From the NCBI GenBank assembly GCA_012934845.2, contig WNNJ02001897.1, forward strand, positions 1-64,000: a stretch of DNA of 64,000 nt. Direction: 5' to 3'. A program made the translations under genes and the position numbers. The notes below the pieces were generated by a model that searched no databases, had not been told where the DNA came from, and worked only from the letters and a program-made list of their open reading frames with translations. Shown here piece by piece: positions 32,285 through 45,189 of the stretch (the first letter of the stretch is position 1; every line of letters starts with the position of its first letter). The DNA comes from Pomphorhynchus laevis (Eukaryota > Acanthocephala > Palaeacanthocephala > Echinorhynchida > Pomphorhynchidae).

Positions 32285-32975
32285 TATTAGCCGCAAATAG
32301 CTATTTTAACTGTTCACAAAAAATTCAAACAACTAAAATAACTTGAAGCATCCACGCCAGTATTTAATATCCAATGTCGAATCCTTTGCTTGAAGCTGCA
32401 ATGGCTAGATGTACATGTAATTTCTTTAGGCAGCACATTCCATACATTCTTACATATTCTAAACAGTAATTAAGACAAGCCCATGTATGCCTATCTAACT
32501 TGCTTACTGATAGAGAGTTGGATGGAAGCACTAAGATCGGGATTTTGTCTCGACGTCGTATTTCTAGATTTTTCGAAAACCTTTGATCGTGTTCCACATA
32601 AGGGTTTTGTGTCACTCTTAATACACAACGGCGTTAAATATGTGATCTGATTTTGGATTGAAAATTTTCTTTCACCGCGTACGTTTAAGGTAAGAGTTGG
32701 TGAGTCTTTATCCGCAAAAATAAGTGTGTCGATAGGTGTGCTTCAGGGTTGTGCAATATTCCCTTATTATTCATAACGTTCCTTAACGATTTACTTTTAC
32801 GTATTGATAATTCTCACTTGATATTAGCTGATGATCTTAAAATTTGGACTACTATACGAGATTTTGATGACTGTAAATCTTTACAGACAGAATTGGATAG
32901 AGTGATGATTGGTGACGCTATACTGGATTGCATCTTAACATTAACAAGTATGTACTTATAATGATTGATAAAAAA
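32285..32975 (-). mobile_element. CR1-like LINE (subfamily A), 5' part inverted
   Basis: The low end (about 32285-32460) reads on the minus strand as the CR1 C-terminus (NVWNVLPKEI) and the 3' hairpin region (AGCTATTTGCGGCT), as at 47.7 kb. The high end reads on the plus strand as CR1 reverse transcriptase: LSNLLTDREL, then LDVVFLDFSKTFDRVPHKG, LLFITFLNDLLLRI and LILADDLKIW. A 3' end with an inverted upstream segment is the signature of twin priming. Several frame changes are present. Confidence 0.75.
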
Positions 32976-32999
32976 TGCAGTAATTTTACATATCATATT

Positions 33000-33872
33000 A
33001 TTATTATTATGTAGACAACGTTACGAGCATAGCTCACAGTTGCTGACAAATCGATAGTCAAAATAAAAGAAAAAGAGAAAATCAAAAACAAATCAGTCAA
33101 CAATTTAAAATAATCTGTCGTTTAAAGAGCTCACGAGTTCCCGCATTTACAATATCATCGCTTAAACGATTCCATGAATTTATTATTCGTTGTCCAAATT
33201 GAATCGTCCTAGAATGTACTATTCGTTGGCGACTAAGATAAAATGAGTGACCTCGCAAAGCTCGAGTTGATCGAATGTTGAAGAGCCCACGCAACACATG
33301 GTGTTCATTGTGAAATACCTCCCATACAAGACACATATCCCGCGAGTCACGAATATCACATAATGACTGCATATTTAAAGACCGAAGACGGTCCTCGTAA
33401 GGAAGTTCTCTCAAAGAATGTACTAATTTTGTTGCCCTACGTAGCACCTTCTCAAGTCGATTAATCTCATCTCTGGTTCGAGGGTATGAACATTGAGAAG
33501 CATATAACAAATGACTTAGTACAAAAGCGTTTGCAAGAACTCTAAAAGAACGTGGACTCACATAGCTGAATGATCGGCGAAGGAAACCAACCATACGCAT
33601 GGCCTTCGAACAAATGTACTCAGTGTTTTGGCGAGTGGAGAAATCATCCGTTATCAATACGCCAAGATCATTATAGCTCGAAACCAATTTATATCAGCGA
33701 ATATCAGCGATGTTCTTCTCATCGAAGTATCAAATAATATGGATTCATATGTTTTCTGTATGCTTCAGTTTTCTATCCTCCAATCTCGAATTCCTTCACG
33801 TTGGAAAGAGTCCATTGTAGTTCCAGTTTATAAAAAGGGAAATCGACAAGTGTGTAAGAACTATGTTTGGTT
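33000..33872 (-). mobile_element. CR1-like LINE (subfamily B), 5' part inverted
   Basis: Minus-strand 33687-33097 is an open 196-codon C-terminal piece (NDLGVLITDDFSTRQNTEYI, LLYASQCSYPRTRDEI, RIINSWNRLSDDIV). Upstream of it, 33690-33870 reads on the plus strand as an earlier RT segment (ILQSRIPSRWKESIVVPVYK). This is again consistent with twin priming. The 3' end holds GAGCATAGCTC followed by AAAAGAAAAAGAG. Confidence 0.75.
33097..33687 (-). pseudogene. CR1-B reverse transcriptase C-terminal piece
   Basis: 196 codons open to a stop at the natural C-terminus (KRQIILNC). It covers the thumb and the C-terminal domain after the RT fingers and palm; the catalytic YADD region is absent. A nearly identical piece lies on the plus strand at 56.35-56.81 kb. 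Confidence 0.75.
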
Positions 33873-34632
33873 TCCTCCCCCGTAAACCAAACATATCTCC
33901 TCCCACTGTATATTTTGCCTCATCGATCATCCCCATAGTCCACAATCTCACTTTTTTAGGCTTCCATTTCGATGATCACCTTTCCCTTAAACCCTTCGTC
34001 CGTGACAAGGTTCGCTTGTCCAACTTAATTCTCCGTGACATTCGCCGTATCCGCTCCCTTATCGACTTCCGTTCTTGTATGTCTCTTCTTTCATCGCTTC
34101 TTTTCCCTAAAATCGATTACTGCCTAAGCCTTTTCGCCAATTCTCCAAAATCCATCATCCTACCCCTACAACGAATAATCAACTCCGCCGTTCGAGTGCT
34201 CTTTCGTCTCCGTCGCTTCGACCACATATCCACATATCTTGCCCAACTCTCCTGGCCCACCATCCACATCCGCATCAAACTCCGCCTTCTTCTCGTAACT
34301 TTTCGTCTCATCGCTATCTGCTCCCCATCGTTCATCAACCTTCCTTTCTTAGAAGACACTGGCCCCACCTCGCTATCGCTGCGCTCCCGTCATACCCTCT
34401 TACTCAACGTTCCTAATTACTCCAACAACTACGGTCTCCGATCCTTCCTCGTCGCCGCCTCACTCACCTGGAATCAACTCCCTCTCGACGTCCGCCGCGC
34501 TCCTTCCTTTATTAAATTCAAATACCTCCTTCGTTCACACCTTCTCGACACCTGATTCACAGTTTTGTTTTGTTGTGGTCATGTAAGCGTGCGCTGGCAC
34601 GCATTTGCCACGTTAAATAAATCTTTTTTCTA
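33872..34632 (+). mobile_element. L2-like LINE (subfamily b), 3' fragment
   Basis: The C-terminal part of an L2-type polyprotein (FLGFHFDDHLSLKPFVRDKV, FPKIDYCLSLFANSPKS, HVPNYSNNYG-like block, DVRRAPSFIKFKYLLRSHL) is followed by the 3' hairpin GCGTGCGCTGGCACGC and a TTAAATAAATC tail. The fragment is open for 230 codons (33863-34555), so it is young, but it is truncated at the 5' side after the YADD motif. Confidence 0.8.
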
Positions 34633-34689
34633 TTTCTCTATCGCTCAGTTGCCTTGACATGTATTATCTGTAAGTTGTTTGAGTAGCTA

Positions 34690-35235
34690 ATAGCCAAAAA
34701 CATATTCTGATTTGGAAAGCAACATTAAACTCACTCACTCACAACACAGTTTCAGACCAAATAGATCAACCTGGATTGCAAATTACTTAAGTTCACGCTC
34801 TTTTAGACTAAGTGTAGATGTGGAAATGTCCATCTCATTCACTATTTATTCTGGATTTCCACAGAGTGATGTTATCTCACCACTTCTTTTTATTGTCTAT
34901 ATCAATGATCTGCCATCTGTAATTCGCACTGATGATAGATGAGAAACTCGTGAGCATGTGTAGAAATTAATAAAGCCTACAATAAGAATTCTAATTCACC
35001 ATCAGTTTGCAACTAGGGTAATTAATGTGTGGAATGTACTTAAGTGCCAGAATATCTCTACTAGCATATCTGCTGATGCTATCAAGAAAGCCATCGAATC
35101 CGAGAGAATTAATTTTCGACTTCTTTTCGATTGATTTCTTTATTTGTCGACGCTTTTTATCATGTTGTGTAAGCTATACGAGCATGTAGCTCATCTAATG
35201 TTGTTTGTTATAAAGATACTTACAATAGAAGAAAA
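34690..35235 (+). mobile_element. CR1/jockey-like LINE fragment of a third kind
   Basis: RT pieces FRPNRSTW, SFRLSVDVEMSISFTIYSGF (in place of the usual SGVPQG region) and SPLLFIVYINDLPSVI appear at 34712-34942, then a C-terminal stretch (VINVWNVLKC, SADAIKKAIESERINF) near 35010-35130. A deletion joins the palm to the C-terminus. The 3' end has GAGCATGTAGCTC. Confidence 0.65.
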
Positions 35236-35284
35236 GTTATAATTGTTCAGCCTGATTACAACAACGTCTCTACTGTCACATTCA

Positions 35285-37092
35285 TCCGCTAAATAAATAT
35301 CATCAATACCCTCATCTAACAAAGGAATTATTAGACAATTAACAAGGGGCGCATCCCCTTCTAAATTCTCTAATTATTGCGACATTGTCGCATTCGCCCA
35401 CAATTAGCCCATACCCCGTGTATTTTCTCACAATCACTCACCCTTTCAGCCTTTGCTCTTTTGAATTGCTCACTTGTCATTCTTCTAGACCGATCAGGAT
35501 GGTCCTCGCCATTGTATACCGTCCTGGCTAATCAGCTCCGACCTCCTTACTCAAAAACTAACTCGCTGACCTCCTGTCCAACTGTTCTTGGTCTCCCTCT
35601 TATCCGATCTGCCTTACTCAAATCGTATCTATTCACGCCCACACTAGCATCACATCTTATCACGATCTCGCCTGGCTTTTCGGCTCTGAACTCACATCCA
35701 CTCTCGACATTATTTTGCCCTTAAAGCCTCACCCACACCGGGGCTTGCACCTTGCTCCATTGTTTGACATGTAATGCCTACTCTCAAAGCGTCGACTCCA
35801 TCATGCTTTTCGAGTCTATCAACGATCTCTTCGACGTGATATCCGCTCGCTCACTCCATCTCACCGTGATTCATATCATGCTCTTCGCCAACCTCATTTT
35901 AACCTACAAAGTACCAAATGTAACTCCTTCTGGTAGCATAACATCATCAATTTCTCAAATTCTAAGTCTCTCTGGCATACTTTTAACTCAATCCTTGCTC
36001 GCTCCTCATCGTCTTGCAACATAAATCCTCAAAGGTATTCGTCATTTCTCCATACAACAGTATCCACGTTGCTCTCGAACAACACTGTCTCAACTCAGTC
36101 CACACTTTCCGCATCGCATCATCCCCACGAAACTCTTTTACTCAGTTCACACTTTCCAAATCGCATCATCCTCCCGGAACTCTTTCATCTTCTCCCTGTC
36201 TCACCTGCCGAAGTATCATCTGTCATGTTCTTGACCAACAAAACATCACATACCGATCCACTGCTTCCCCCTAAACTTTGATCCATATGATCACCGATAT
36301 CCTCTATTTTCACCAACTTAATTAACTCGTCCATCTGCAATCGTATCTTCTCGTTATACAGAAAATCCACCACCATTCGTACCCTCCTTAAAAAACAATC
36401 ACTCGACCCATCCTTTCCTTCTAGCTATCGACCGATTTCACTCATCTCTACTCTCTCTAAGCTCTTAGAACGCATTATCTTAATACAGATCAACATTTAT
36501 CTCTCTTCATCCCACCTGTACCCTCTTTTCTAATCCGCTTTCTACTCCAATCACCCTACAGAAATCGACTGCAAGAAAGTTTACAACGACCTATTCATTT
36601 CTCGTGACAAGGCTCTATATAGTGTTCTCATCTCCCTCGACCTCTCCGCATTCTACATCGTCGACCACCCCCATCCTCCTTTCTCACCTTCGTTATGATT
36701 ATTGTTTTTCTTCCACCTCCGTAGAATGGCTTGCCTCATATCTATCCGACCGTGCTTTTCGTGTCTGTTCAAATTCGTCATCCTCTCCTCCCATCCCTAT
36801 TTTCTGCGGGGTCCCACAAGGTTCAGTCATAGGTCCCTGCTTTTCTCTCTTCTACTTCGCGATCTCTCTCCGTTTATCGAACCTCACTCCTTTAACATCA
36901 TTCAATATGCCGATAACATTTTCATCTATGCTCATGCACCCGCCCATCGCATACACGATATCGCAATTTGCCCAAATACCGCCTCCGTACGCACCTTCTC
37001 TACACATGCTCGATTTAGATTTTTGTTCTTTTTTGTGATCGTGTAAGCGTGCGCCAGCACGCATTTGCCACGTAAAAATATTTTTTATAACC
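35285..37092 (+). mobile_element. L2-like LINE, degenerate and internally deleted
   Basis: Successive plus-strand frames match L2 polyprotein from the endonuclease/linker into the RT: FPSSYRPISLISTLSKLLER-like piece near 36.42 kb, SVLISLDLSA near 36.63 kb, GVPQGSVIGP near 36.82 kb, IIQYADNIFIYAHAPAHRI near 36.90 kb. After this last motif the sequence jumps to the 3' hairpin GCGTGCGCCAGCACGC near 37.05 kb, so the thumb region is deleted. There are many frame changes. Confidence 0.75.
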
Positions 37093-37699
37093 TCGCAACA
37101 CAAGAATAGATATTCAGGAGTCATTGTTCGTGATTGCTTTTAAGCACATCACATTCTTGATTTTGGCTGCAAATATGCTAGGTGAATAACATTAATCATA
37201 AAAAGTACTTTTAAATTCATAAGCCTCTCTGTGTCTTGCGATTTTAATAAGACATTGAAAAGACTATTTATATAATATTCGGAACAAGCTAAATTTCCAT
37301 GTATACGCGGTTTAAGTCAATGACATTAACGGGTTGCTCAATGTTTTACCAAATCATCTAAACAATTGAGTGGTTTGCATATGAGATTCGATTGCAGCCC
37401 TTAGGTTTAACTTAGGATAAAATCCGTCTTCAGATACTCGATTTAATCACAATTAATCAAATTGCATGTAAAATCTTTCGATATCCACATGATAGTGATC
37501 AAATAAATAATCGACAAAAGTTCAAGAACATTATAAGCACTCAGGCCATTTTGGGATTTAACAACGAACATTAAATGAGTGGAATTACTTATTAAGCGAT
37601 GACAATCGACATCCGTGATCGAACACTATCTCAATTGACCAATGAATCGGTCAGAGTGAATAAAATATTTTTTTTAAATAATTTTAATTTCTTGAGAGA
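37093..37699. other. Unassigned spacer
   Basis: No element or gene was recognised between two LINE fragments. Confidence 0.4.
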
Positions 37700-38645
37700 A
37701 GATAATAGAATCAAATAATAATACAAATTTATTTAACGTGGCAAATAAAAATGAAAGTCAAGCAGATAAATTGTTTAAATGGGATCGGATTTGGCGTTTG
37801 AAGCACGGAAGGGAAGTTGATTGGCGTATGTGAATGGGCAGATGATTCCACGTTAGAGGAGCAGCCACCAGTAAGGAGCGGAGTCCAAAAGAGGTAAAGT
37901 AGTTTGGGACATGTAAAAGAAGGGAATTACATGAACGCAATGAACAGTAAACAGGACGAGAATTATCAAGAAAAGGAAGGTTGAGAAATGAAGGGGTATG
38001 AAAAGTTACAAGGCGGAAAGCAACGAGAATACGAATTTGAACAGAACAATAAATTGTAAGCAAATCGAGAGCAACAATATGGTGGGATGTATGATCAAAA
38101 CGACGAAGACGGAGGAGAATTCGGAGGGCTGCGTTGACGATGCGTTGTAAGGGAAGAAGAGTGGATTTAGGTGAGTTGGAAAATATACTAAGACAATAAT
38201 CGAGTCTAGAAAAAAGGAGAGAAGATATGAGATTTATACAAGGGAAATCGATCAATCTACGAACTTGACGGAGGTTGCCTAGTATCAAGGTAGATGAGCG
38301 TACTTTATCTCTCACAAAAGGTTTAAGTGAAAGTAGGTTGTCGAAATGAAAGCCTAGGAAAACGAGATTATCAACGATAGGAAGAATTGTAGAATTTAAT
38401 GATACGGTGGGAGGTTCGAAGCCGAGGCGTTGAGGTAGGATCCACATAATTTTGGATTTATCAGGATTCAGAGAAAGGCGAAGGGAAGAAAGATGATTGG
38501 AAATTGAGACAAGACAGTCGGAAGCAGAAACACTAAGATCGTGAATACGATAAACAGGTGCATGATCATAGATGAGAATGTCATCAGCATATTGCATAAC
38601 ATGGAAGTTAAATTTATAAGAAATCGAAGTCAAATCATACATATA
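37700..38645 (-). mobile_element. L2-like LINE (subfamily a), 3' fragment
   Basis: A minus-strand open frame (38642-37758, 294 codons) is very close to the last third of the 58-61 kb element: HVMQYADDILIYDHAPVYRI, FLGFHFDNLLSLKPFVRDKV and IRSHLNNLSA. It is 5'-truncated just before the YADD motif. Its 3' tail has lost the hairpin present in the other copies. Confidence 0.82.
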
Positions 38646-39255
38646 AATATAACTGTTCTATTATTTTTTACATGTTTGTATGAGTATTTGAAACATTCTT
38701 TAAAAGGCTGCTTCGACTGCTCATATCTCAAGTACATCAAATACTTTCTATCATTTAGTAATGAGTAAAAATAAATGACAGTGTTGTCCACTCCGCTTCT
38801 GGACGTCGATATGTTTGAAAAAATAATCATATATACAATCTAGAATATCCCATAGATATTGTTGGATAACCTCTATGAGATAACCTCTAAGAGATAAAGA
38901 TATAAAATTTCTATAGAGCACTTAATAGTACTTATACTATATTCAAAGTACAAATCTAAGAGATAAAGATATAAATCCACATCACTGGATAAATAAATAT
39001 TTTGTTATAACTACAGTAATTACAATAATATAACATACAATAGCATACGCAATCTTACAACGATCGATACGTCGACCTTACAACGATTTATAGAACTATC
39101 TTACAACGATCTATATAACGAATTAAACGACGATTTTACAACGATCTATACAAAGTTTTAAATCATATTTTGGTACTTAGAAAGATATCAGACATTCCAG
39201 ATTATTCTGGGATAAAGAATTATTTGGTTATAACTACTTACAAGCTACGTATTGA
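38646..39255. repeat. Spacer with short dispersed repeats
   Basis: CTAAGAGATAAAGATATAAA occurs at about 38887 and 38957. Four variants of TTACAACGATCTATA or close relatives lie at 39055-39150. No gene was seen. This may be the 5' leader of the adjacent CR1 element. Confidence 0.45.
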
Positions 39256-42200
39256 AATTTAGTATTAAGTAGTCAATGGGACGTTCTAAAAAGTCTAGCT
39301 CAAATAAGATGGGGTATGATGCTGATTATCCCTTTACCAAGCTGGAAGTTGGATGTGACACTAATGATTGGGATGTTTGGACTGTACTGAAAGTTACCCA
39401 CCTTCACGCATCTCACCTAGTGGTATATCCAAGATTATCGGAGTCTGTTGTACTGGCAATGATGTTACAACTATGACAATTTCCCCCGACGCCGATCCTA
39501 GATCTGATGAAAGTGACCAAGATTGACTTGTATTACCTGTAGCAAGAAGATATAATGCTCATATTTCAACGAATTCGTGTACATCATGCGAGTGCAACAT
39601 CCCTAGTTGCCCGGTGTCCGATCGGTCAAACTGGAGTAGGACATCCCATACTCATGCAAGAATTTTATCGCCACATAGTCCCAACCGCTTTGTTAGACAA
39701 AATGGCAACCCTGAGCTTGTATTGGAATCTAGCACTATTGCAATTGGACATTGTGTCACTATCACGATTTATCCAAGTCCAACAACACGATCTACACGCG
39801 CTGATGCAGCAACTTACCTAAACAAGTCTACGACTTCTGTCTCCCCGTTGAGTAGAGTCGCTCCTGCGGCAAGTTATCCGGCGCAGCAACATTACCGACC
39901 CGCACGTTCAAATAACATAATGGGGACGAGGCCTATCCTAAACAGGTTAAGATGTGTAATTTTCGCTAATATCAACGAATCCAAATCCGTCATTTCCCAA
40001 AACCGTGTGAATGACGACGTTCTTTCAGTGAGAAAGATCTTGTCTAGTATTTTTCATGGATGGAAAGAAACATTTAGTAGCATCCTTGGAGGTATTGGCC
40101 CTTTATAGAATTGTTAAAAGGTATGAGAATGGTATAAATAGACTGCTTCGATAAGTCTGTGCTTCCAATGATCAAGTTAATATCATCCGTAGTAGAGCTT
40201 ATAGACTAATGGGTAATTCTGTGCGAATATATAAGGATCTGTCAGTTGAGGAGCGCGAACAACTATCTCTCGCTAAAAAAGAACTAAACGACAGGCGTCA
40301 ACAAGGTGAAAATGATCTCTGTATCCGAAATTTTCAGGTGGTCCGACGACGTCCATTTGTACGTTGGGAGAAGTTAATCCTAAATACTCACGGTGTAGCG
40401 TCTTAGGTGACTTAATTTCATTCCATGATGTCCTGCATAAGATTTCAAAGAATAGTAGTAAGCACCCCCTGAAAATAGCATGTTCTAACGTTTGCAGCTT
40501 TCTTGAAGTTTAAAGAGTTTAGTTGTTATTTGTCTCACAGCAATATGTCGATTTTCGCAATTACCGAAACTTAGCGCCACAGTGGGATTAGTGATGCTTG
40601 TGTTGCTATCCCAGGCTTCTCATTATTTAGAACAGACAGACATGATAAATTCCGAGGTGGTGGAGTTGCATTTTACGTCTCTAACAGAATTATCGTAAGG
40701 AACTCCATGTCATATTGCGTCGGACGAATGGAGTTACTTTCTTTAATGATAGAATCAGGTGACATCACCATGACCATTTGTGTATGCTATCATGCTCCAC
40801 GCTCATCTTGCTTATCACCAAGTTTAATTGAGTATCTTACTGATCTTAAAAGGTTGTCCAATATTATCCTTCTTGATGACTTCAATATTCTAAATAAAAC
40901 AGGGAATACCCCGTTCGAATGTCATCAAGGTGGATGCCATTTGGACATTGAATTATGGAACTTTCTTATTGATGATATATCTCTTATACGACACGTAACT
41001 CAGGCAACCAGGTTTATGGGATATAGTTCTTCCTTGCTAGATTTAGTTTTTAGTAAATCTCTACTCGATGTCTATGAAATTCAATATGATCCTCCCATAG
41101 GTCTTTGTGGCCATCTTGTCATTAAGTTTACTTCTAGTGCCCTTGTCAATGTTTCCCTGCCGAGACTAAACATCTGAAACGTAACTGGTACAAAGTGGAT
41201 ATTGATTTATTACGTACGCTCGCAATTAGAACGGGTTTTCACAATAGTGACATTACCCATGTCCGTGATTGGGATATGTTATCAGCTTCCCTCAAATATA
41301 TCACAGGATGCGTCGCTCTATCGAAACCCGTACAAACCCTTGCTAAACACAAGCCTGCTTGGTTTGACGATGAGTTAGTGGGATTATCAGATACTTTGGT
41401 TAGAATATCTACAGTATCGTCGTCGCTTCAACTACATAAAATTGTTGAAGAGTCAAAAGCATGAATCGAAAATCCTGGCATTTTATAAAGTTTCTTTCAA
41501 GCCGTTCTGTAGCTATATAAATAAAAGTAGAAAAGTTATTCCATCAATTTCCCTTTTGACCCAACACGTCAGCTAAACCGGACAACATTCATCCTTTTAT
41601 TCTTCAAAAACTCCATTCCCATTATCAGAGATGTTTAACATGTCTCTATGTACATCACGCATCCCTGATCAGTGGAAGCGATCGCACATTACTCCGATAT
41701 ACAAAAAAGAGAACATAGAAGACCCATTCAATTATCGTCCTGTAAGTCTGACAAGCGTTGTATGTAAATATCTTGATAGGTTCGTGCATAAATACATAAC
41801 TTATATGAATAGATTCAAACTTCTGCACCCTCTCAACATGAATTTCACATTGGTCGATCATGCCTCAGTAATTTAATTATAGCCCGTGAAAATGGGACGG
41901 ATGTAGTAGCGGATGGGTGTGGGGTCGATGTAATTTTTATCGATTTTAGCGGGCGTTTGACCGAGTACCACATGATCCTCTGCTAGTAGTTTTGGCTAAA
42001 TACGGTATCGATCCCCATGTAGTTGGTTGGATTAGTTCGTTCTTAAATGGTTGGTTATATTAAGTGATGCTAAGTATTAGTGTTTCTTCACAAAGTCATG
42101 TTTGTGCCGGAGTGCCTCAAGGTACGGTTCTCGGCCCTTTACTGTTCAACATTTTCCTTCAGGATCTGTTATTAAGACTGAAATACAATATCCTAGCGTT

Positions 42201-42540
42201 TGAGGATGACCTCAAGTTATAGCGGTGCATTCAATTGTATCATGACTGTTTTCTGCTCCAGGAAGCATTAGACAATATTGTTAGGTAAAGTAATGAGACA
42301 GGACTGATGTTAAAAAAATCCAAGTGCTGCCACATGCACTTAGGACATAAGAAATTTCCTTTCAGATATAAATTAGGTGCCAAGCCAATTACGCAGGTAC
42401 AATGCACGAGAGATTTGGGAATACTTGTGCGCAAGTCATTGAAGAGTCGCCCAAACACGAACAGAATCATCCAAACGACCAGAAAACTTAGCTATGTTGT
42501 CCGGAGGTGTTTTTGTAACCCATAGGCTTCCTGCCTTAAA
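39256..42540 (+). mobile_element. CR1-like LINE (subfamily A), degenerate long copy
   Basis: ORF1 remnants open with MGRSKKSSSNKMG and LEVGCDTNDWDVWTVLKV at 39276 and close with DLSVEEREQLSLAKKELNDR and CIRNFQVVRRRPFVRWEKL near 40.2-40.4 kb. ORF2 follows: ITMTICVCYHAPRSSCLS (endonuclease), IILLDDFNIL, RIPDQWKRSHITPIYKKENI and NYRPVSLTSVVCKYLDRF (RT), then LGAKPITQVQCTRDLGIL. Stops and frame changes are numerous. The layout matches the better copy at 47.7-51.9 kb. Confidence 0.8.
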
Positions 42541-43300
42541 ATAATACACAATTCTTGAGGCGGATTGTGAATTTTTACATGATCTTGACTGTATCGAGAC
42601 TTTGTGCAATAACACTGGTTTGATACTCAACGCGGCGAAGTTTGTACGGATGAGATTGGGATGAGATAAAATTCATTTTGACTACAAAATACATGGACAC
42701 TCAAACAAGCGAGTCTCAGAACATCCCAATCTGGGAGTGATAATTCACGAATCACTAAAGACAAGATAAAACAGCGATCATGCGCGGTTAAAAGCGATAC
42801 GGGCCATATACTGCATCAAAACTATTTTGCAAAATCATCGGCACCAATATTCGCTAAACTTTATTGTGCCCTAGTAAGACCGCATTTTGAGTACTGTGTA
42901 CAGGCAACCTTTCCAACAACCAGGGGTGAGTTGATTAACTTGGAAAATGTACTCAGACGTGCTTCTCGGTTGTGTTGTCAAGGAAGTGGATGCAGTTAGA
43001 TTTCGAGAGAATACGAAACTGCGAGGCCATTGTATGATGCTGTTTAAAAAATTGCCGGGTAAGCTTCGAAAATTTTAAAGACTATCTGAACGGGCAGTAG
43101 ATGTTTGGAATAGTTTGCCTGAAGATATCGTTGCCGTCACCAATTTCCCCGCTTTCAAAAGCAGGGTTCGACGTTGGATATGCGATCAGGCTAATGTGTC
43201 ACTTTTTCTAACTTACCCATTTAGTTGATCTTTTTTATTTTTTTTATTTTTTTCTGTCTTGTGTGATCGGCTTAAAGCCTTATGACTAAGTATGTGCATA
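42541..43300 (+). mobile_element. Second CR1-like 3' fragment
   Basis: Starting near 42545 the sequence re-enters a CR1 region already passed: LILNAAKFVRMRLG, SEHPNLGVIIHESLKTR, then the C-terminal VDVWNSLPEDIVAVT-like stretch near 43.1 kb. It ends with a T-rich run and the hairpin GGCTTAAAGCC near 43.27 kb. So two CR1 copies are joined, or one is internally duplicated. Confidence 0.65.
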
Positions 43301-44164
43301 TATAATAAAATACTTGACGTGATCTGTCGTGTTCAAAGGAAATTAGCGGGGTTGTGTGTAAAGGCAATAAGTGGGATCGTGTTCAAAATAGATGTGAGGA
43401 ATCACTTTATCCGTTTGGGGAAGTGGCAATATGGGTTTGTGAAATGTTTAATTTTGAAAAAGCCAGTATTCAAATAAGGACAATATGTAAATGATTATTG
43501 CGTAAAATGAATTATGTCAGAACGTTAGATGTTTATATACATTGTAGTTATGCTAATTTACATTGAATATATACAACATAACGAGGCTAGGGGAAATAAG
43601 AAAGCTTTGAATGTGATATGAAACAGGACAAATTAACTCATTTGATTTAATTGGAGGTTAATACGTTTGAACCTAAATATTAATAATGTTTGTCACACAG
43701 GTTCAGCAAGCCTTAAAAATAATTCAAGCTAAGTCATTTAATTTATTCTTGTGTTTATAATTACGATATTTTATATATATCGTAATTATATTATGAATCT
43801 TAATATATTATGTTAATTATTATTACTAGAATGTCAGCGAGAATGTCCGTTGATTTTGACTAGAATGTCCGTGGATTTTCTCTACCTCTGGTGGTATTGG
43901 AGACTAAGCTGATTGTATACTACGGCGTATTGCAGGCAAAATATATCAAATTACAAGACTAAGCTATTCGATTCTTATAAATAACCTTCGTCAATTAATC
44001 AGCATTAGCAGTGCAAAGGCTGCAACACTGTGCCTACGAGCTCAAAAAAAGAATATCAACAGTGATGAAAACGAACTGTTGTGTTGCAATGATTTTGATG
44101 TGAATAAATGATTGGCCCATTCGAGGGAACCTTTATGTCTGTATTTTATCAATAAATCAATATT
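43301..44164. other. Unassigned spacer
   Basis: AT-rich sequence with no supported gene. A 61-codon ORF at 43292 was judged fortuitous. Confidence 0.4.
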
Positions 44165-45060
44165 CTAAAAAAAGAATGTCAGCGAGCGTAGCTCAATAGA
44201 CACCTTCACAATTTAAAATATAAAAAGGAAACTAACAACAAAGTAATTAAAAATTAGTCAGTTTCTTCAAAGTAGATACAAATCCACGTCTGTTTGTTTG
44301 CTTCACCACTTCCGCCGGTAAACTGTTCCAAGCTGGAATGACACGCACGGCAAAATTAATGTTTCTTTTTTTACACCAGTGTTTACTTTGTAGCATAAGT
44401 GGATGACCACGTAATCTTGAGTCATTTCGCATACGAAATAGACTTCTAACAGGATTCTCAGGATGGCTCATCGCCTGCCACACTACAACCAAGTCATTTA
44501 GTGCTCGAAATAAAGATAACGAAGGCATATTAAGGCGACTTAACCATTCCTTATAAGTAAGGTTATAAAGGCCCGCTACCCGTTTAGAAGAACGACGCAA
44601 TACCTGTTCAATACGAAACTCTTCCGATTTGTTAACTGGGTATGATGCTGGAGAACAATAGTTAAGAACACTTGAACAGAGAGTAGTGAATAAAAGTTTA
44701 AATGACTCAATTTCTAATTTATAAAATCATCTGGAAATCATACCGGAAATTCGAGTTGCTCTAGCACATATTTGCTCCGTATTTTTTTCTAGTACCTAGA
44801 TCATCCGAAACGACGACGTCCAAGTCTCTATATTGACGAACCATAGGAATTGGTTGTAAGTTAATTGAGTAGCTGGTTGTCGAAAACTTATTCCCTATGT
44901 GCATGTATGCACATTTTGTCACATTAATACTTAAACAGTTCTCAGCTGTCCAATACGTCAATGTATCGAGATCAGACTGTAACATTTGTCGGTCAAGGTC
45001 ATTAACAACAAAGCGATAGATCTTAAGATCATTTGCGTATAACAACGATTTTACAGCAGC
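44165..45060 (-). mobile_element. CR1-like LINE, 3' fragment with two frame blocks
   Basis: Minus-strand 45045-44761 gives LYANDLKIYR (YADD box with the first Asp replaced by Asn), LSINVTKCAYMHIGNKF and QYRDLDVVVSDDLGTR. 44600-44247 gives the C-terminal RLNMPSLSLFRALNDLVVVW and VIPAWNSLPAEVV. A frame change separates them. The 3' end near 44170 has GCGAGCGTAGCTC, as in other CR1 tails here. Confidence 0.75.
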
Positions 45061-45189
45061 AATGATGGGAGTTCGTTAATATATATTAAATAAATTAATT
45101 ATTTAAGATTATGTATATAATCTTAATTAGATTATGAATCTTAATCTCATTTATATTATGAATCTTTAATTGAAGGCTCGGAAGACGAG

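Noticed and set aside
34117-34368. Arg-rich ORF opposite the L2 fragment (and its twin at 55728-55979)
   Set aside because: It is the antisense shadow of the conserved L2 C-terminal region; it recurs because the L2 copies recur.
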